A stretch of 64,000 nt of DNA from Williamsia faeni (GCA_003202005.1 QJJF01000001.1:1209099-1273098); one strand, 5' to 3'; positions 17,796 through 27,178 are shown, counted from the first letter of the stretch. Notes: a model not told the origin generated them from the sequence alone. Numbers and translations are program-made.

Positions 17796-18643
17796 ACGCG
17801 AAACTGGTCGAACGCTTCGAGGGTCGCACCGCGATCGTGACCGGAGGCGGATCCGGGATCGGTGCCGCCCTCACCGCCGCACTGGTCGGGGTCGGGGCCC
17901 AAGTCTGGTGCGCCGACATAGATCTCGCGGCAGCCAAGGCAGTGGTGTCTGCTCTGACCGGACCGGGATCGGCCGAGGCGGTTGCGCTCGACGTCACCGA
18001 TGCGGCCGCCGTCCAAATCCTGGTCGACGACGTGGTCGCACGATCGGGCAAGCTGGACCTGATGTTCAACAACGCCGGAATCGTCATCGGCGGCGAGACC
18101 CAGCTGCTGACCCTGGAACAGTGGAACCGGATCATCGACATCAATATTCGTGGCGTTGTCCATGGTGTCCATGCGGCATATCCGCACATGATCGAAGCCC
18201 GGAGCGGGCACATCATCAACACCGCCTCCGCAGCGGGGCTGACGGCGTCGGGGTTGCTCACCAGCTACTGCGCGACGAAGTTCGCCGTGGTCGGTTTGTC
18301 CAACGCACTGCGGTCCGAGGCCGTCAGATACGGCGTCGGTGTCACCGTGATCTGTCCGTCGGCGGTGGAGACCCCGATTCTCGACAAGGGTGCGGTCGGC
18401 AACTTTGCCGGCCGGGACTTCTTCCTTGGTGCCGAGAAGTCGAAACAGGCGTACTCACCCGAACGCCTCGCCACGGAGATCCTCACCGCGGTTGTCAAAG
18501 ACGAACCGTGGCTCGTTGTTCCGCGCAAGACCCGAATCGGCTGGACCGTAGGCAGGTTGGCGCCGAAGTTCATCCAGAACAGGCTGACCCGCTACATCGC
18601 CAGTCAGAGTCCCGAATTGGCCCGGACCACGAGCGACCGCTGA
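17792..18643 (+). CDS. SDR family oxidoreductase
   Basis: This 283-residue SDR has TGGGSGIG, CADIDLAAA (NAD preference), NNAG, Ser in TASAAG and YCATK. The C-terminal 45 residues (VVKDEPWLVVPRKTRIGW and on) extend beyond the catalytic core, as in the SDR group often annotated near steroid or lipid genes. The GTG start overlaps the previous stop by 4 bp, giving translational coupling. The two SDRs are not close copies and may act on successive alcohols or opposite stereoisomers. Confidence 0.86.
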   Translation: MNAKLVERFEGRTAIVTGGGSGIGAALTAALVGVGAQVWCADIDLAAAKAVVSALTGPGSAEAVALDVTDAAAVQILVDDVVARSGKLDLMFNNAGIVIGGETQLLTLEQWNRIIDINIRGVVHGVHAAYPHMIEARSGHIINTASAAGLTASGLLTSYCATKFAVVGLSNALRSEAVRYGVGVTVICPSAVETPILDKGAVGNFAGRDFFLGAEKSKQAYSPERLATEILTAVVKDEPWLVVPRKTRIGWTVGRLAPKFIQNRLTRYIASQSPELARTTSDR

Positions 18644-18663
18644 GTCGACCGGTCCGGTCGCCG

Positions 18664-19425
18664 CTAGCGCACCGCCGCGGCCTTGCTGCCGCGGCGGGGC
18701 GCAGCCGCCTTCTTCTGAACCTTCGTGTTCGCTTCGATGAGACGACCGGCGTGATCGAGGATGCAATCGAGGCCGTAGTCGAAGTTCTTGTCGTCGGGTG
18801 CGCCGATGCTGTGCCCGCGACTGATTCCTTCGGCGAGATTGGGTGTGGTCTCGGGCGTGATCACCAGTTGCTCGTAGTAGGCACGCGATTCAGGATCGGC
18901 GGCCTTCTGCTTCTGCTGAAGCCGCGCCAGCACCACCGAACCCCGGACATGCAGTGCGACAGCCGAATACGTGTCGAAGGCATCATCGAGTGGGAGCCCG
19001 GCGTCGACCAGGTTTGCCACTGCCTTCTCAATCGGTGGTGAACCGAGCTGAGCGACCTTCGGACTCAGATTTGCCCTGATCAAGATGAGGTCACACAAGA
19101 TCGGGTTGCCGAGGAACGTCTCGCGCATCGAATGCGCATGCCGGCTCAGCGTCTCGCGCCAGTCGCTGGCCTCGATGTACGGGGTGGCGAACACGTACCG
19201 CTTGAGTGCGCGGTCGGTCATGGCATTGAGGAGGTCGTCCTTCTTGCGGAAGTACCAGTAGATGCTCGTGACGCCGACGCCGAGGTGTTTGCCGAGCAAC
19301 GGCATGCTCAGGTTGTCGATCGAGACCTCTTCGGCCAACTCGAATGCGCCCTCGATGATGTCGTCCGGATCGATGGACCCGCGCTCACGCCGCTGGCGCT
19401 TCTCCGGGGCGTTCTGTTTCGCCAT
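18664..19425 (-). CDS. TetR family regulator, candidate regulator of the island
   Basis: The 253-residue protein has a TetR helix-turn-helix (LSMPLLGKHLGVGVTSIYWY, then FRKKDDLLNAM) near residues 40-70. A ligand-binding domain follows, then a basic Ala/Lys/Arg tail (VQKKAAAPRRGSKAAAVR), which is unusual for the family. ATG 19425 has GGAGG eight bases upstream; the TTG two codons earlier lies too close to it. A copy of the island palindrome (19556-19572) lies 130 bp upstream, suggesting autoregulation, and the gene is central in the island. Its effector is probably a pathway intermediate such as an acyl-CoA; that is inference. Confidence 0.9.
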   Translation of the reverse strand: MAKQNAPEKRQRRERGSIDPDDIIEGAFELAEEVSIDNLSMPLLGKHLGVGVTSIYWYFRKKDDLLNAMTDRALKRYVFATPYIEASDWRETLSRHAHSMRETFLGNPILCDLILIRANLSPKVAQLGSPPIEKAVANLVDAGLPLDDAFDTYSAVALHVRGSVVLARLQQKQKAADPESRAYYEQLVITPETTPNLAEGISRGHSIGAPDDKNFDYGLDCILDHAGRLIEANTKVQKKAAAPRRGSKAAAVR

Positions 19426-19555
19426 GCCCAACCACCTCCGTGTAACCGTTCCCGACGTAGCGCGACCGCCGGCTCATCGTGGGCGGGTCGCTGGCTTGAA
19501 CCAGATGCGAAAACCCGACCATGTCACCTGCGTGACACGATGACTCGAAGGTCAC

Positions 19556-19572
19556 ACCGTAAACCTTACCGA
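19556..19572. promoter_or_regulatory. Island operator copy 4 (upstream of TetR)
   Basis: ACCGTAA-ACC-TTACCGA matches 6 of 7 left-arm and 5 of 7 right-arm positions. It lies 130 bp upstream of the TetR start, so the regulator may control itself. Confidence 0.5.
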
Positions 19573-19919
19573 ACGTCTAGCCATACATTTGGTATCCGTA
19601 TTGTGACATCCATCTCGGCTCACCAGCGGTATTTACCGCGCGTTTCACGTGCGCGACGCAGTGCATGGTCCGGTCTCGCTTCCAGTATGCCACCCTCCAC
19701 GGCCACGAATGAAGCTCCGACCGACCGTATCCGCGGCTGCCGAATTCGGTCACTCCGATCGGGGACACACCCGCCGGCCGGCCGGACGGGCCTCCGAAAG
19801 TCAATGCGAGGCAACTTGTCACGGTGCTCCGGGATCAGGGCTACGTTGAAGATCAGCTGGATCCGGAACTCGTTCGCCTCGCTTGTGAATCGGCATTTCC
19901 GGAATGTCTTGAAAACGTA

Positions 19920-19936
19920 ACTATTGTCCTTACAGT
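19920..19936. promoter_or_regulatory. Island operator copy 5 (upstream of Liv transporter)
   Basis: ACTATTG-TCC-TTACAGT has a perfect right arm and 4 of 7 left-arm matches. It lies 152 bp before the fused Liv gene, with an extra half-site ACTGTAA at 19949-19955. Confidence 0.5.
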
Positions 19937-20088
19937 TCCTGCTACGGTACTGTAATGCGCATCACAAGTCCCCGGTTGAACGGCCTGCATCACGAGACCA
20001 TCACGTGTAGGTCGAATCCCGGATCTTCAACGGTTGGTTTGCGCCCACACATCATCGGTGCCCGCCCCGGATTCGAAGGAAGCCGACC

Positions 20089-22833
20089 ATGACAGAACAT
20101 TTGCAGTTCCTCGTCCTCGGAATCAGCGGAGGAGGTGTGTTCGCGGCGCTCGCCGTGGCGCTGGTCGTGATCTACCGGAGCTCGGGCGTGGTCAACTTCG
20201 CGACCGGTGCCATCGCCCTGTACGGCGCATACGTTTACGCATTTCTGCGTAAGGGCGAGCTCGTCATCCTGATCCCCGGCTTTCCGAAGACGATCGACGT
20301 GGGTTCGGATCCCGGGTTCTGGTTGTCCACGATCTTTTCCGTTGTCTTCTGCGCGGTCCTCGGACTGGTGATGTACCTGCTGATCTTTCGGCCGCTCCGC
20401 AGTGCGCCGCCCATTGCACGAGCCGTCGCCTCCATTGCTTTGATGATCGTGTTCGTCGCCATCGCAGTCCAGCAGGTCGGCACGAATCCCGTTGGCGCGG
20501 ATGCCATCTTCCCCACCGGGATCTGGAACGTCGGCGACATCCGGATCCCACAGGACCGGATCTACTTCGGACTCACGGTCATGCTGATCGCGATCGCCGT
20601 GGCCGCCGCGTATCGGTTCACCCGGTTCGGGCTCTTCACCCGGGCCACCTCCGAAAGCGAAGAGGGTGCGTTTGTCAGCGGTGTCTCGCCGGACCGGATC
20701 GCCGCCTTCAACTGGATGATCGGCTCCGCGGTGGCGGGTTTGGCCGGCATTCTGATCTCGCCGATCGTGCCTCTGACCCCGACCGCGTACACCCTGTTCA
20801 TCGTTCCGGCCCTGGCTGCGGCGGTCATCGGTCGATTCACCTCGGTCATCGCTGCAGCGGTGGCCGGCATCGCGATCGGAATGCTGCAGTCCGAGGCCAC
20901 CTATCTCCCGCGGGTCTACGACTGGCTCCCGTCGACCGGACTGGTCGAGTTCATCCCGCTCATCCTGATCTTGATCGTCTTGGTCGCCTGGGCGAAACCG
21001 CTGCCGTCGCGGGGTGGGGTCATCGTCGCCGAACTCGGAAATGCGCCATATCCCAAGCGATTGTGGTCGACCACCATCATCGCGACAGCGGTCGCCGCAG
21101 TCGGGCTGATCGCACTCGGGGGTGACGTGCGCTCGGCGTTGATCACCAGTTTGATACTCGGTGTCATCGGGTTGTCGCAGGTGGTTGTCACCGGCTATGC
21201 CGGGCAGGTTTCGCTGGCACAGCTGGCCTTGGCGGGAGCCGCCGCATTCCTGGTCGGTCCGATCACCTCGGACTGGGGGATCCCGTTCCCGTTCGCACCC
21301 CTGCTGGCGGCGTTCGGAGCGATGGTCCTCGGTGTTGTCGTCGGGTTGCCGGCGCTGCGAATACGCGGACTCACCGTCGCGGTGGTGACACTCGCGCTGG
21401 CCTACGCCATCGAAGCCATGTGGTTCCGGAACACCGACCTCGTCGGGTCCATGGGTATCGACGTCCCGTCCCCCAAGATCTTCGGCCATGACATCGGCAT
21501 CGGCATCGGTGACAGCTATCCCCGGGTCGAGTTCGGTCTGCTGTGTCTGTTCGTTCTTGTGGTCGTCGCACTCGGCTTGGCATTCCTGCGCCGGAGTCGA
21601 CTCGGGACCAGGATGCTGGCGGTGCGCGCGAATGAGCGTTCCGCGGCAGCGTCGGGCGTGGACGTGGTTCGAACGAAGTTGCTGGCCTTCGCAATCGGAG
21701 CCTTCATCGCGGGTCTGGGCGGATGTCTCTATGCGTACCAGCAGACGAATGTCTCGTTCCAGCCCTTCATGGCGATCGCCGGCCTGACCCTCTTCGCGAC
21801 CGTCTACCTCGCGGGTGTCACCTCCATCTCTGGAGGTGTGCTGAGTGGACTCCTCGGCGCCGGCGGGCTGGTCTTCTATGCGATGGATCGTCTGATGGGC
21901 GACAGCGGCGGCGATTGGTATCAGGTGGCGGTGGGGATCGGACTGGTGCTGGTTGTTCTTCAGAATCCCGAAGGCCTTACCGGTCCCGCGCACCGTGCCA
22001 TCGCACGCGTCGGCAGCAAGGCCGACCGCGGCCGTATCGGTTCCGTGGTCACCGCGGACGTTCCCGGTGCCGTCGACACCCCGGTTGTTCTGGGGGAACC
22101 GATACTCGAATTGAGCCACGTGAGCGTGCATTACGGCGGTGTCGTGGCGATCGACGACGTGAGCTTCGACGTACCGCGTGGTGCGATTCTCGGCCTCATC
22201 GGACCCAACGGTGCGGGAAAGTCGACGCTGATCGATGCCATCACCGGCCTCGCCCGATCGAGCGGCAGCATCACGCTGTCCGGCAACCGGATCGACGGCC
22301 AAAAGACTCACCAGCGGATTCGTGGCGGGCTGGCCCGGACGTTCCAGGCGATCGACCTGTACGAGGATCTCAGTGTTCGCGAGAACGTGCTGGTGGGTCT
22401 GTCGGCGGACCGCCCGGGCGCCGGATCGACAGGTGCGGCAACCGATGTCGACGACATCTTCGAACTGCTCGGACTCACCGAAGTCTGTGAAGTGCGGGCC
22501 GGCGAACTCTCGCAGGGCCAGCGTCAACTGGTGTCCATCGCCAGGGCCCTGGCCGGGCGCCCCGAGGTACTGCTCGTCGACGAACCGGCAGGCGGCCTGG
22601 ACACTGTCGAAAGCCATTGGCTCGGTGAACGTCTGCGGGCCATCCGGGCGAGCGGTGTGACGATTCTGTTGGTCGAGCACGACATGAGTCTGGTTCTCGG
22701 CATCTGTGACCACATACAGGTCCTGAACTTCGGTCGAACCCTCGCGGCGGGTACACCCGAAGAGATCCGACACGACCGCGCTGTCACCGAGGCATATCTC
22801 GGAAGTACCTTCGCAGGGGAGACGGTCAAATGA
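20089..22833 (+). CDS. LivH-LivM-LivG fusion: ABC importer permease-permease-ATPase
   Basis: One 914-residue frame contains three subunits usually encoded separately. Residues 1-310 are a LivH-like permease (VVNFATGAIALYGAYVYAF) and about 325-645 a LivM-like permease (YAGQVSLAQLALAGAAAFLVG). After a 25-residue linker, about 670-914 is a LivG-like ATPase with Walker A GPNGAGKST near 705, signature LSQGQRQ and Walker B VLLVDEP. It should form the membrane core of a branched-chain-amino-acid-type importer; in catabolic islands such systems often carry aromatic or other carboxylate substrates. LivF overlaps it by 4 bp and a binding lipoprotein follows. The frame is continuous, so the fusion is not an assembly effect of a missing stop. 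Confidence 0.93.
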   Translation: MTEHLQFLVLGISGGGVFAALAVALVVIYRSSGVVNFATGAIALYGAYVYAFLRKGELVILIPGFPKTIDVGSDPGFWLSTIFSVVFCAVLGLVMYLLIFRPLRSAPPIARAVASIALMIVFVAIAVQQVGTNPVGADAIFPTGIWNVGDIRIPQDRIYFGLTVMLIAIAVAAAYRFTRFGLFTRATSESEEGAFVSGVSPDRIAAFNWMIGSAVAGLAGILISPIVPLTPTAYTLFIVPALAAAVIGRFTSVIAAAVAGIAIGMLQSEATYLPRVYDWLPSTGLVEFIPLILILIVLVAWAKPLPSRGGVIVAELGNAPYPKRLWSTTIIATAVAAVGLIALGGDVRSALITSLILGVIGLSQVVVTGYAGQVSLAQLALAGAAAFLVGPITSDWGIPFPFAPLLAAFGAMVLGVVVGLPALRIRGLTVAVVTLALAYAIEAMWFRNTDLVGSMGIDVPSPKIFGHDIGIGIGDSYPRVEFGLLCLFVLVVVALGLAFLRRSRLGTRMLAVRANERSAAASGVDVVRTKLLAFAIGAFIAGLGGCLYAYQQTNVSFQPFMAIAGLTLFATVYLAGVTSISGGVLSGLLGAGGLVFYAMDRLMGDSGGDWYQVAVGIGLVLVVLQNPEGLTGPAHRAIARVGSKADRGRIGSVVTADVPGAVDTPVVLGEPILELSHVSVHYGGVVAIDDVSFDVPRGAILGLIGPNGAGKSTLIDAITGLARSSGSITLSGNRIDGQKTHQRIRGGLARTFQAIDLYEDLSVRENVLVGLSADRPGAGSTGAATDVDDIFELLGLTEVCEVRAGELSQGQRQLVSIARALAGRPEVLLVDEPAGGLDTVESHWLGERLRAIRASGVTILLVEHDMSLVLGICDHIQVLNFGRTLAAGTPEEIRHDRAVTEAYLGSTFAGETVK

Positions 22834-23552
22834 GCCTTCAAGTCAGCGGTCTCGTGGCAGGCCACGGCAAAGTCAAGATCATCCACGAGTTGGACCTCGA
22901 TGTTCCGAGCGGTTCCGTCCTCGCGATTCTCGGGCCGAACGGTGCCGGCAAGTCGACGCTGATGTTGACCCTGGCCGGCCTCCTCCCGAGACTGGGTGGA
23001 TCGGTGTCCGTCGACGGACACGAGTTGCCGAGCGGTCGCGCGGTGAGCGCCAACCGCGCGGGTCTGGTTCTGGTACCCGACAGCCGGGCGCTGTTCAGTG
23101 GGCTGTCCGTGGAAGAACACATCTCGATTGCGCGGCGCAAGGGTGGGCCGACCATCGCAAAGATCAAGGAGTTGTTCCCGGCGCTGGAGCCCCGGTGGCA
23201 GGTGGCGGCCGGATCCCTGTCCGGAGGCGAGCAGCAGATGCTGGCCATCGCACGTGCTCTGGTCCAGATGCCGAAGGTGCTGCTGATCGACGAGATGAGC
23301 ATGGGGCTCGCCCCGGTCATCGTCGAGAACCTCTTGCCGGTGGTTCGTGAGATTGCCGAGAGTACCGGCGCCACAGTGGTTCTTGTCGAGCAGCATGTCC
23401 GGTTGGCACTGGAGGTCGCCGACCAGGCCATCGTAATGGTGCATGGTGCAGTGACCCTTCGTGGCTCCGCGACCGAGCTGACCCTGGCGCCGGAGCGGCT
23501 CGAAGCCGCCTATCTGGGAGGTGACGTCGTCACCTCTGCCGAACCAAATTGA
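22830..23552 (+). CDS. livF: LivF-type ABC transporter ATPase
   Basis: This 240-residue ATPase has Walker A GPNGAGKST near residue 36, Q-loop region VLVPDSRALFSGLSVEEH, signature LSGGEQQ, Walker B VLLIDEMSMGLAP and the switch VEQHV. MSMGLAP is typical of LivF. Its ATG overlaps the fused gene's stop (ATGA). It supplies the second ATPase half, pairing with the LivG-like domain of the fusion. Confidence 0.93.
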   Translation: MSLQVSGLVAGHGKVKIIHELDLDVPSGSVLAILGPNGAGKSTLMLTLAGLLPRLGGSVSVDGHELPSGRAVSANRAGLVLVPDSRALFSGLSVEEHISIARRKGGPTIAKIKELFPALEPRWQVAAGSLSGGEQQMLAIARALVQMPKVLLIDEMSMGLAPVIVENLLPVVREIAESTGATVVLVEQHVRLALEVADQAIVMVHGAVTLRGSATELTLAPERLEAAYLGGDVVTSAEPN

Positions 23553-23633
23553 TTGTCCTTCAACATAGTTAGACCTTGTCAGCCCTGAACTACCGAACCG
23601 CGAAATCCCAACCAACAAACAGGAGATCGATCA

Positions 23634-24893
23634 ATGTCACTCTCATCGAGGAAGCGGTGGGCTTTGCTGCCCTGCGCCGCACTTGCAGTGGCGCTTGTCG
23701 CCACCAGCTGTTCGAGCGACGACAGCGGCTCATCCGGCGACTCGGCAACGGTCGACTTGTCCGTTCTGGGTACAGAGAATCACGCCACCGGCGAACCGAT
23801 CAAGATCGCGTTCGCCTGGACGGGTGAGAACTCGGTCACCAACGTGAACGAATTGAAGCCGGCACAGGCAGCAGTCGGCTACATCAACGACTACCTCGGC
23901 GGCATCAACGGCCGGCCGATCGAGCTGATCGACGTTTGTGAGGACCAACTCCAGGTGAGTGCGGCCCGCGAGTGCGGTAACAAGTTCGTCCAGTCCGATG
24001 CGGTCGCGGTGGTCACCGGTGAGTTCTCCAACGCGGACGCAATGGCGAGCATCACCTCGGCCTCGGGAATGCCGTACCTGACAGTGGCAGGTGGGCAACA
24101 GTCGATGTCGCTACCGAACACGTATGTGCTCGGCAACCTGCTTGCTCCCATCATCGGTACGCCAGCTGCGTATGCGAAGGACAAGGGCTACAAGAAGGTG
24201 GCCGTCTTGACGATCGACAGTCCGACAGCGGTCCTGCCGCTCAAGGCACTGGGGCCGATGGCATTCGGAAACGCCGGAGTCCAGATGGATCTCGTCCCGG
24301 TCCCGCCCGGCACCCCGGACATGACCTCACAGGTGCAGGCTGCGTTGGAGAAAGACCCCGACATGTTCCATATCCTTGGCGACGCGCCCTTCTGCGCGGC
24401 CGCACTCAAGGCGATGCGGACACTCAACGCCACCCAGGAAACGATGCTGATCACGCAGTGCATCGGTGACGACGAAATCGGCAAGCAGATTCCGGGTGGG
24501 TACGCCGACATGCCGATCGCCGCATCACGCACCCTGGACCCGACCAACGAGGACGTCGCGATCTTCGAGGCGGCTCTCGAGAAGTACAACGGCAAGGGCA
24601 CCGAAGAAGGCGCGTCGGCGTACGTCGGTTTCCTGGGACTGCAGCGCGCGCTGGAGGGAATGACGGGTGATATGACCCGGGAGACCATCGCGGCCCGCCT
24701 GGGTGCGATGCCGGAACCGCTGCCGCTGCCGTTGGGCGCCGGAGTGACGTTCCAGTGTGGCACCAAGCCGATCCCGATCACGCCGAACATCTGCACCAAA
24801 GAGGGACTCGTCGGTAAGTCGGAGGAAGACGGGACGATCGTCGACCTGAAGCCCATCGACGTCGGTTACCTGTTCGTCCAGCCGACGACCTGA
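23634..24893 (+). CDS. Type I periplasmic-binding-like lipoprotein (Liv-type substrate binding protein)
   Basis: This 419-residue extracytoplasmic receptor starts with a lipoprotein signal peptide: KRWALLPCAALAVALVATSC has the lipobox ATSC, with the Cys at residue 26. A Ser/Asp linker and a two-lobe Peripla_BP_6 domain follow (IKIAFAWTGE, VAVVTGEFSNADA, KKVAVLTIDSP). It should deliver the substrate to the fused Liv transporter just upstream. An AGGAG site precedes the ATG and a strong terminator follows the gene. The domain is far from Leu/Ile/Val binders in detail, so the ligand is open. Confidence 0.9.
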   Translation: MSLSSRKRWALLPCAALAVALVATSCSSDDSGSSGDSATVDLSVLGTENHATGEPIKIAFAWTGENSVTNVNELKPAQAAVGYINDYLGGINGRPIELIDVCEDQLQVSAARECGNKFVQSDAVAVVTGEFSNADAMASITSASGMPYLTVAGGQQSMSLPNTYVLGNLLAPIIGTPAAYAKDKGYKKVAVLTIDSPTAVLPLKALGPMAFGNAGVQMDLVPVPPGTPDMTSQVQAALEKDPDMFHILGDAPFCAAALKAMRTLNATQETMLITQCIGDDEIGKQIPGGYADMPIAASRTLDPTNEDVAIFEAALEKYNGKGTEEGASAYVGFLGLQRALEGMTGDMTRETIAARLGAMPEPLPLPLGAGVTFQCGTKPIPITPNICTKEGLVGKSEEDGTIVDLKPIDVGYLFVQPTT

Positions 24894-24917
24894 TCAACTG
24901 ACGGAAGTCGCAAGCAT

Positions 24918-24957
24918 GCTCTGGCGCCGAAGGAGATCTTCGGCGCCAGAGCCTTTT
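24918..24957 (+). terminator. Intrinsic terminator after Liv operon
   Basis: A perfect 15-bp stem (24918-24932 with 24938-24952, GCTCTGGCGCCGAAG) encloses a 5-nt loop and is followed by CTTTT. It ends the transporter operon before the molybdopterin gene, although read-through is possible because that gene has no operator of its own. Confidence 0.85.
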
Positions 24958-24991
24958 CCGAACTTTTCACCCAGAGATGAGGAGGGCTCAG

Positions 24992-27178
24992 ATGGTTGAC
25001 TCGATCGAGTACCGACCGACGTTCTGCCGAATCTGCGAGCCGCTCTGCGGAATGATTGCGACCGTGGAGAATGGTCGGCTGACCGCGCTGCGGCCCGACC
25101 GGGAGCACCCCCTGTCCACCGGCTTTGCGTGCCAGAAAGGCATCGCGTTCACCGAGGTGCAGAACGACCCTGATCGCGTCACGGTGCCGTTGCGGAAAAC
25201 CGGTGATGGCGGATTCGAGGAGGTGTCGTGGGAGGAGGCGATGACCGACATCGCGGCCCGCCTGAGCGGCATCGTGCGGCGGGAGGGGTCGGGTGCCGTT
25301 GGCTGGTACTTCGGAAACCCGGGCGCCTTCAGCTATTCGCACCTGATGTGGGCGGGCATCTTCATCAAAGGACTCGGTCGCCACACGCACTTCTTCACCG
25401 CTGCATCGCAGGACGTCAGCAACCGCATGGTGGCCAGCCAGCTGCTGTACGGTGTTCCGACCGCGTTGCCGATCCCGGACGTGCTGCGGACGGAACTCCT
25501 CGTCGTGATCGGCGCGAATCCCGTTGTTTCCCACGGCAGCGTCCTGACGTTGCCCAGAATCAAGGATCGGATTTCGGACGTCGTCAAGCGCGGCGGCCGA
25601 GTGGTGGTGATCGACCCGCGCAAGACCGAGACCGCCTCGGCGTTCGAGTGGCTCGGTATCCGGCCGGACGGTGATGCCTACCTGCTGCTGTCGGTGCTCC
25701 AGGTGCTCTTCGACGAAGGTCTGGTGGCGTGCGACGCCATCCGCCGACAGGCCGACGGCCTCGAGTGGCTGAAGCATCGGTGCGCGTCGTTCACCCCCGA
25801 GGCCACGTCGGCACGGACCGGTGTCGAACCGGAGGTTGTCCGGGCGCTGGCCCGTGATCTCGCGCGCGCCTCCAGTGCTGCCGTGTATGGCCGATTCGGC
25901 ACCAGCACCGGCCAGAGTGGAACTCTCACCACGTATCTCATCGATGCGGTGAACATCGTCACCGGCAACCTCGACAGCGCCGGCGGCACCCTGTTCGGCG
26001 ATCTGGGTATCCCGGGGCAACGGTGGTCGATGAAGCTCACCGGCGCGTACCTGCGCCGGGCATATCGCACCAAACGGTCCCGGGTCGGTGGATTCCCTCG
26101 CGTGATCGGCGCCGAACCGGCGACCCTCATGGCCAAGGAAATCACCACACCGGGTCGCCGGCAGATCCGGGCGCTGTTCGTCAGTGCCGGTAATCCGGTC
26201 CTCTCGGTGCCGAATGGTGACGAACTCGAGTCCGCGGCAGAGGAATTGGAATTGATGGTCGGGCTCGACCTGTATGTCACCGAGACGACCGCACACTGTG
26301 ACTACATTCTCCCGGTGACCACGATGTACGAGCGCGACGACTTCCCGGTCACCTTCCAGACCCAGCAGACCACGCCGTTCCGGCAGGCGACGGAAGCAGT
26401 GGTCGACCCGGTCGGCGATGTCCGTCAGGAGTGGGAGATCATCGATGATCTGATGCAGCGGATGGTTCCGCGACCACCGGTCTTCACCGTGTTGAGTGGC
26501 GTGCGAAAACTACTGGGATGGTGCGGTGTCGAGTTCACACCGCGAACACTCATCGATGGGATCATCCGCATGTCCTCCGGCGGAGATCGCTTCGGCATGC
26601 GCCGCGGCGGACTGACATTTCGCCGACTGACCGCCGATTACCCCCACGGGAAGGTGCTCGAACAATTCCTGCCCAGCGGCATCGCGAAAACGGTCGTGGT
26701 CTACCGCGGCGGCCGGGTTCACCTCCAGCACGAGAGCATCGCGACTGAGATCCAGAAGCTCTCGAAACGAACTGCGCCCGAGGGGTTCCCGCTGCTGATG
26801 ATCGGACGGCGCGAGCCGCGCTCGGAGAACTCGTGGATGCACAACTCCGAGTTGCTGACGCGAGGAGAGCGAGGCCATCAAGCCCTGATGAACATCAGGG
26901 ACGCAGCCGCGCTCGACATCTTCGACGGTGACCGGATCGGTGTCACGTCGCCGTACGGGACCATCGAGATCGCGGTCAGCACAACCGAGGACATCATGGC
27001 GGGCGTGATCGCCATCCCTCACGGTTGGGGTCACCGGGGTACCGGCGGGTGGCAGGTCGCCAACCGCGCGGGCGGCGCCAATGTCAATCGGCTGACGTCG
27101 AGTTCACCCGAGGACATCGAGGCGATCTCCGGGATGGCCTGGCTGACCGGTGTTCCGGTGCGCGTCGAGCTGCTCTGA
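24992..27178 (+). CDS. Molybdopterin-dependent oxidoreductase, 4Fe-4S containing
   Basis: This 728-residue protein belongs to the DMSO-reductase/formate-dehydrogenase family. An N-terminal 4Fe-4S domain has CRICEPLCG with a fourth Cys in GFACQKG. The Mo-bis-MGD core includes WYFGNPGAF, VIGANPVVSHGS and VIDPRKTETA, and a C-terminal molydopterin-dinucleotide-binding barrel ends in HGWGHRG. The usual Cys or Sec metal ligand is not evident: the corresponding loop reads FFTAASQDVSNR, so Ser or Asp may bind Mo. There is no twin-arginine signal, so it is cytoplasmic. ATG 24992 follows GAGGAGGG. A substrate hydroxylation or hydration role in the island is inference. Confidence 0.88.
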   Translation: MVDSIEYRPTFCRICEPLCGMIATVENGRLTALRPDREHPLSTGFACQKGIAFTEVQNDPDRVTVPLRKTGDGGFEEVSWEEAMTDIAARLSGIVRREGSGAVGWYFGNPGAFSYSHLMWAGIFIKGLGRHTHFFTAASQDVSNRMVASQLLYGVPTALPIPDVLRTELLVVIGANPVVSHGSVLTLPRIKDRISDVVKRGGRVVVIDPRKTETASAFEWLGIRPDGDAYLLLSVLQVLFDEGLVACDAIRRQADGLEWLKHRCASFTPEATSARTGVEPEVVRALARDLARASSAAVYGRFGTSTGQSGTLTTYLIDAVNIVTGNLDSAGGTLFGDLGIPGQRWSMKLTGAYLRRAYRTKRSRVGGFPRVIGAEPATLMAKEITTPGRRQIRALFVSAGNPVLSVPNGDELESAAEELELMVGLDLYVTETTAHCDYILPVTTMYERDDFPVTFQTQQTTPFRQATEAVVDPVGDVRQEWEIIDDLMQRMVPRPPVFTVLSGVRKLLGWCGVEFTPRTLIDGIIRMSSGGDRFGMRRGGLTFRRLTADYPHGKVLEQFLPSGIAKTVVVYRGGRVHLQHESIATEIQKLSKRTAPEGFPLLMIGRREPRSENSWMHNSELLTRGERGHQALMNIRDAAALDIFDGDRIGVTSPYGTIEIAVSTTEDIMAGVIAIPHGWGHRGTGGWQVANRAGGANVNRLTSSSPEDIEAISGMAWLTGVPVRVELL

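Larger units (their letters stand above)
19426..20088. other. 663-bp intergenic region with operator copies 4 and 5
   Basis: No convincing gene lies here; short open frames lack family similarity and ribosome binding sites. The region separates the divergent TetR and Liv transporter genes. It contains operator copies at 19556-19572 and 19920-19936 and an isolated half-site ACTGTAA at 19949-19955. An imperfect repeat, CCATAC with GTATCC, lies at about 19580-19596. The transporter leader downstream of copy 5 is about 150 bp. Confidence 0.6.

Noticed and set aside
19949-19955. ACTGTAA half-site near the Liv operon as a full operator copy
   Set aside because: The expected right arm (GCATCAC) matches at only one of seven positions, so it is listed only as a half-site.
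19990-22773. A 927-codon open frame on the minus strand opposite the fused Liv gene
   Set aside because: It is the shadow of a high-GC coding strand: composition is rich in Arg, Asp, Gly and His, no domain is visible, and the plus strand shows complete ABC transporter motifs.
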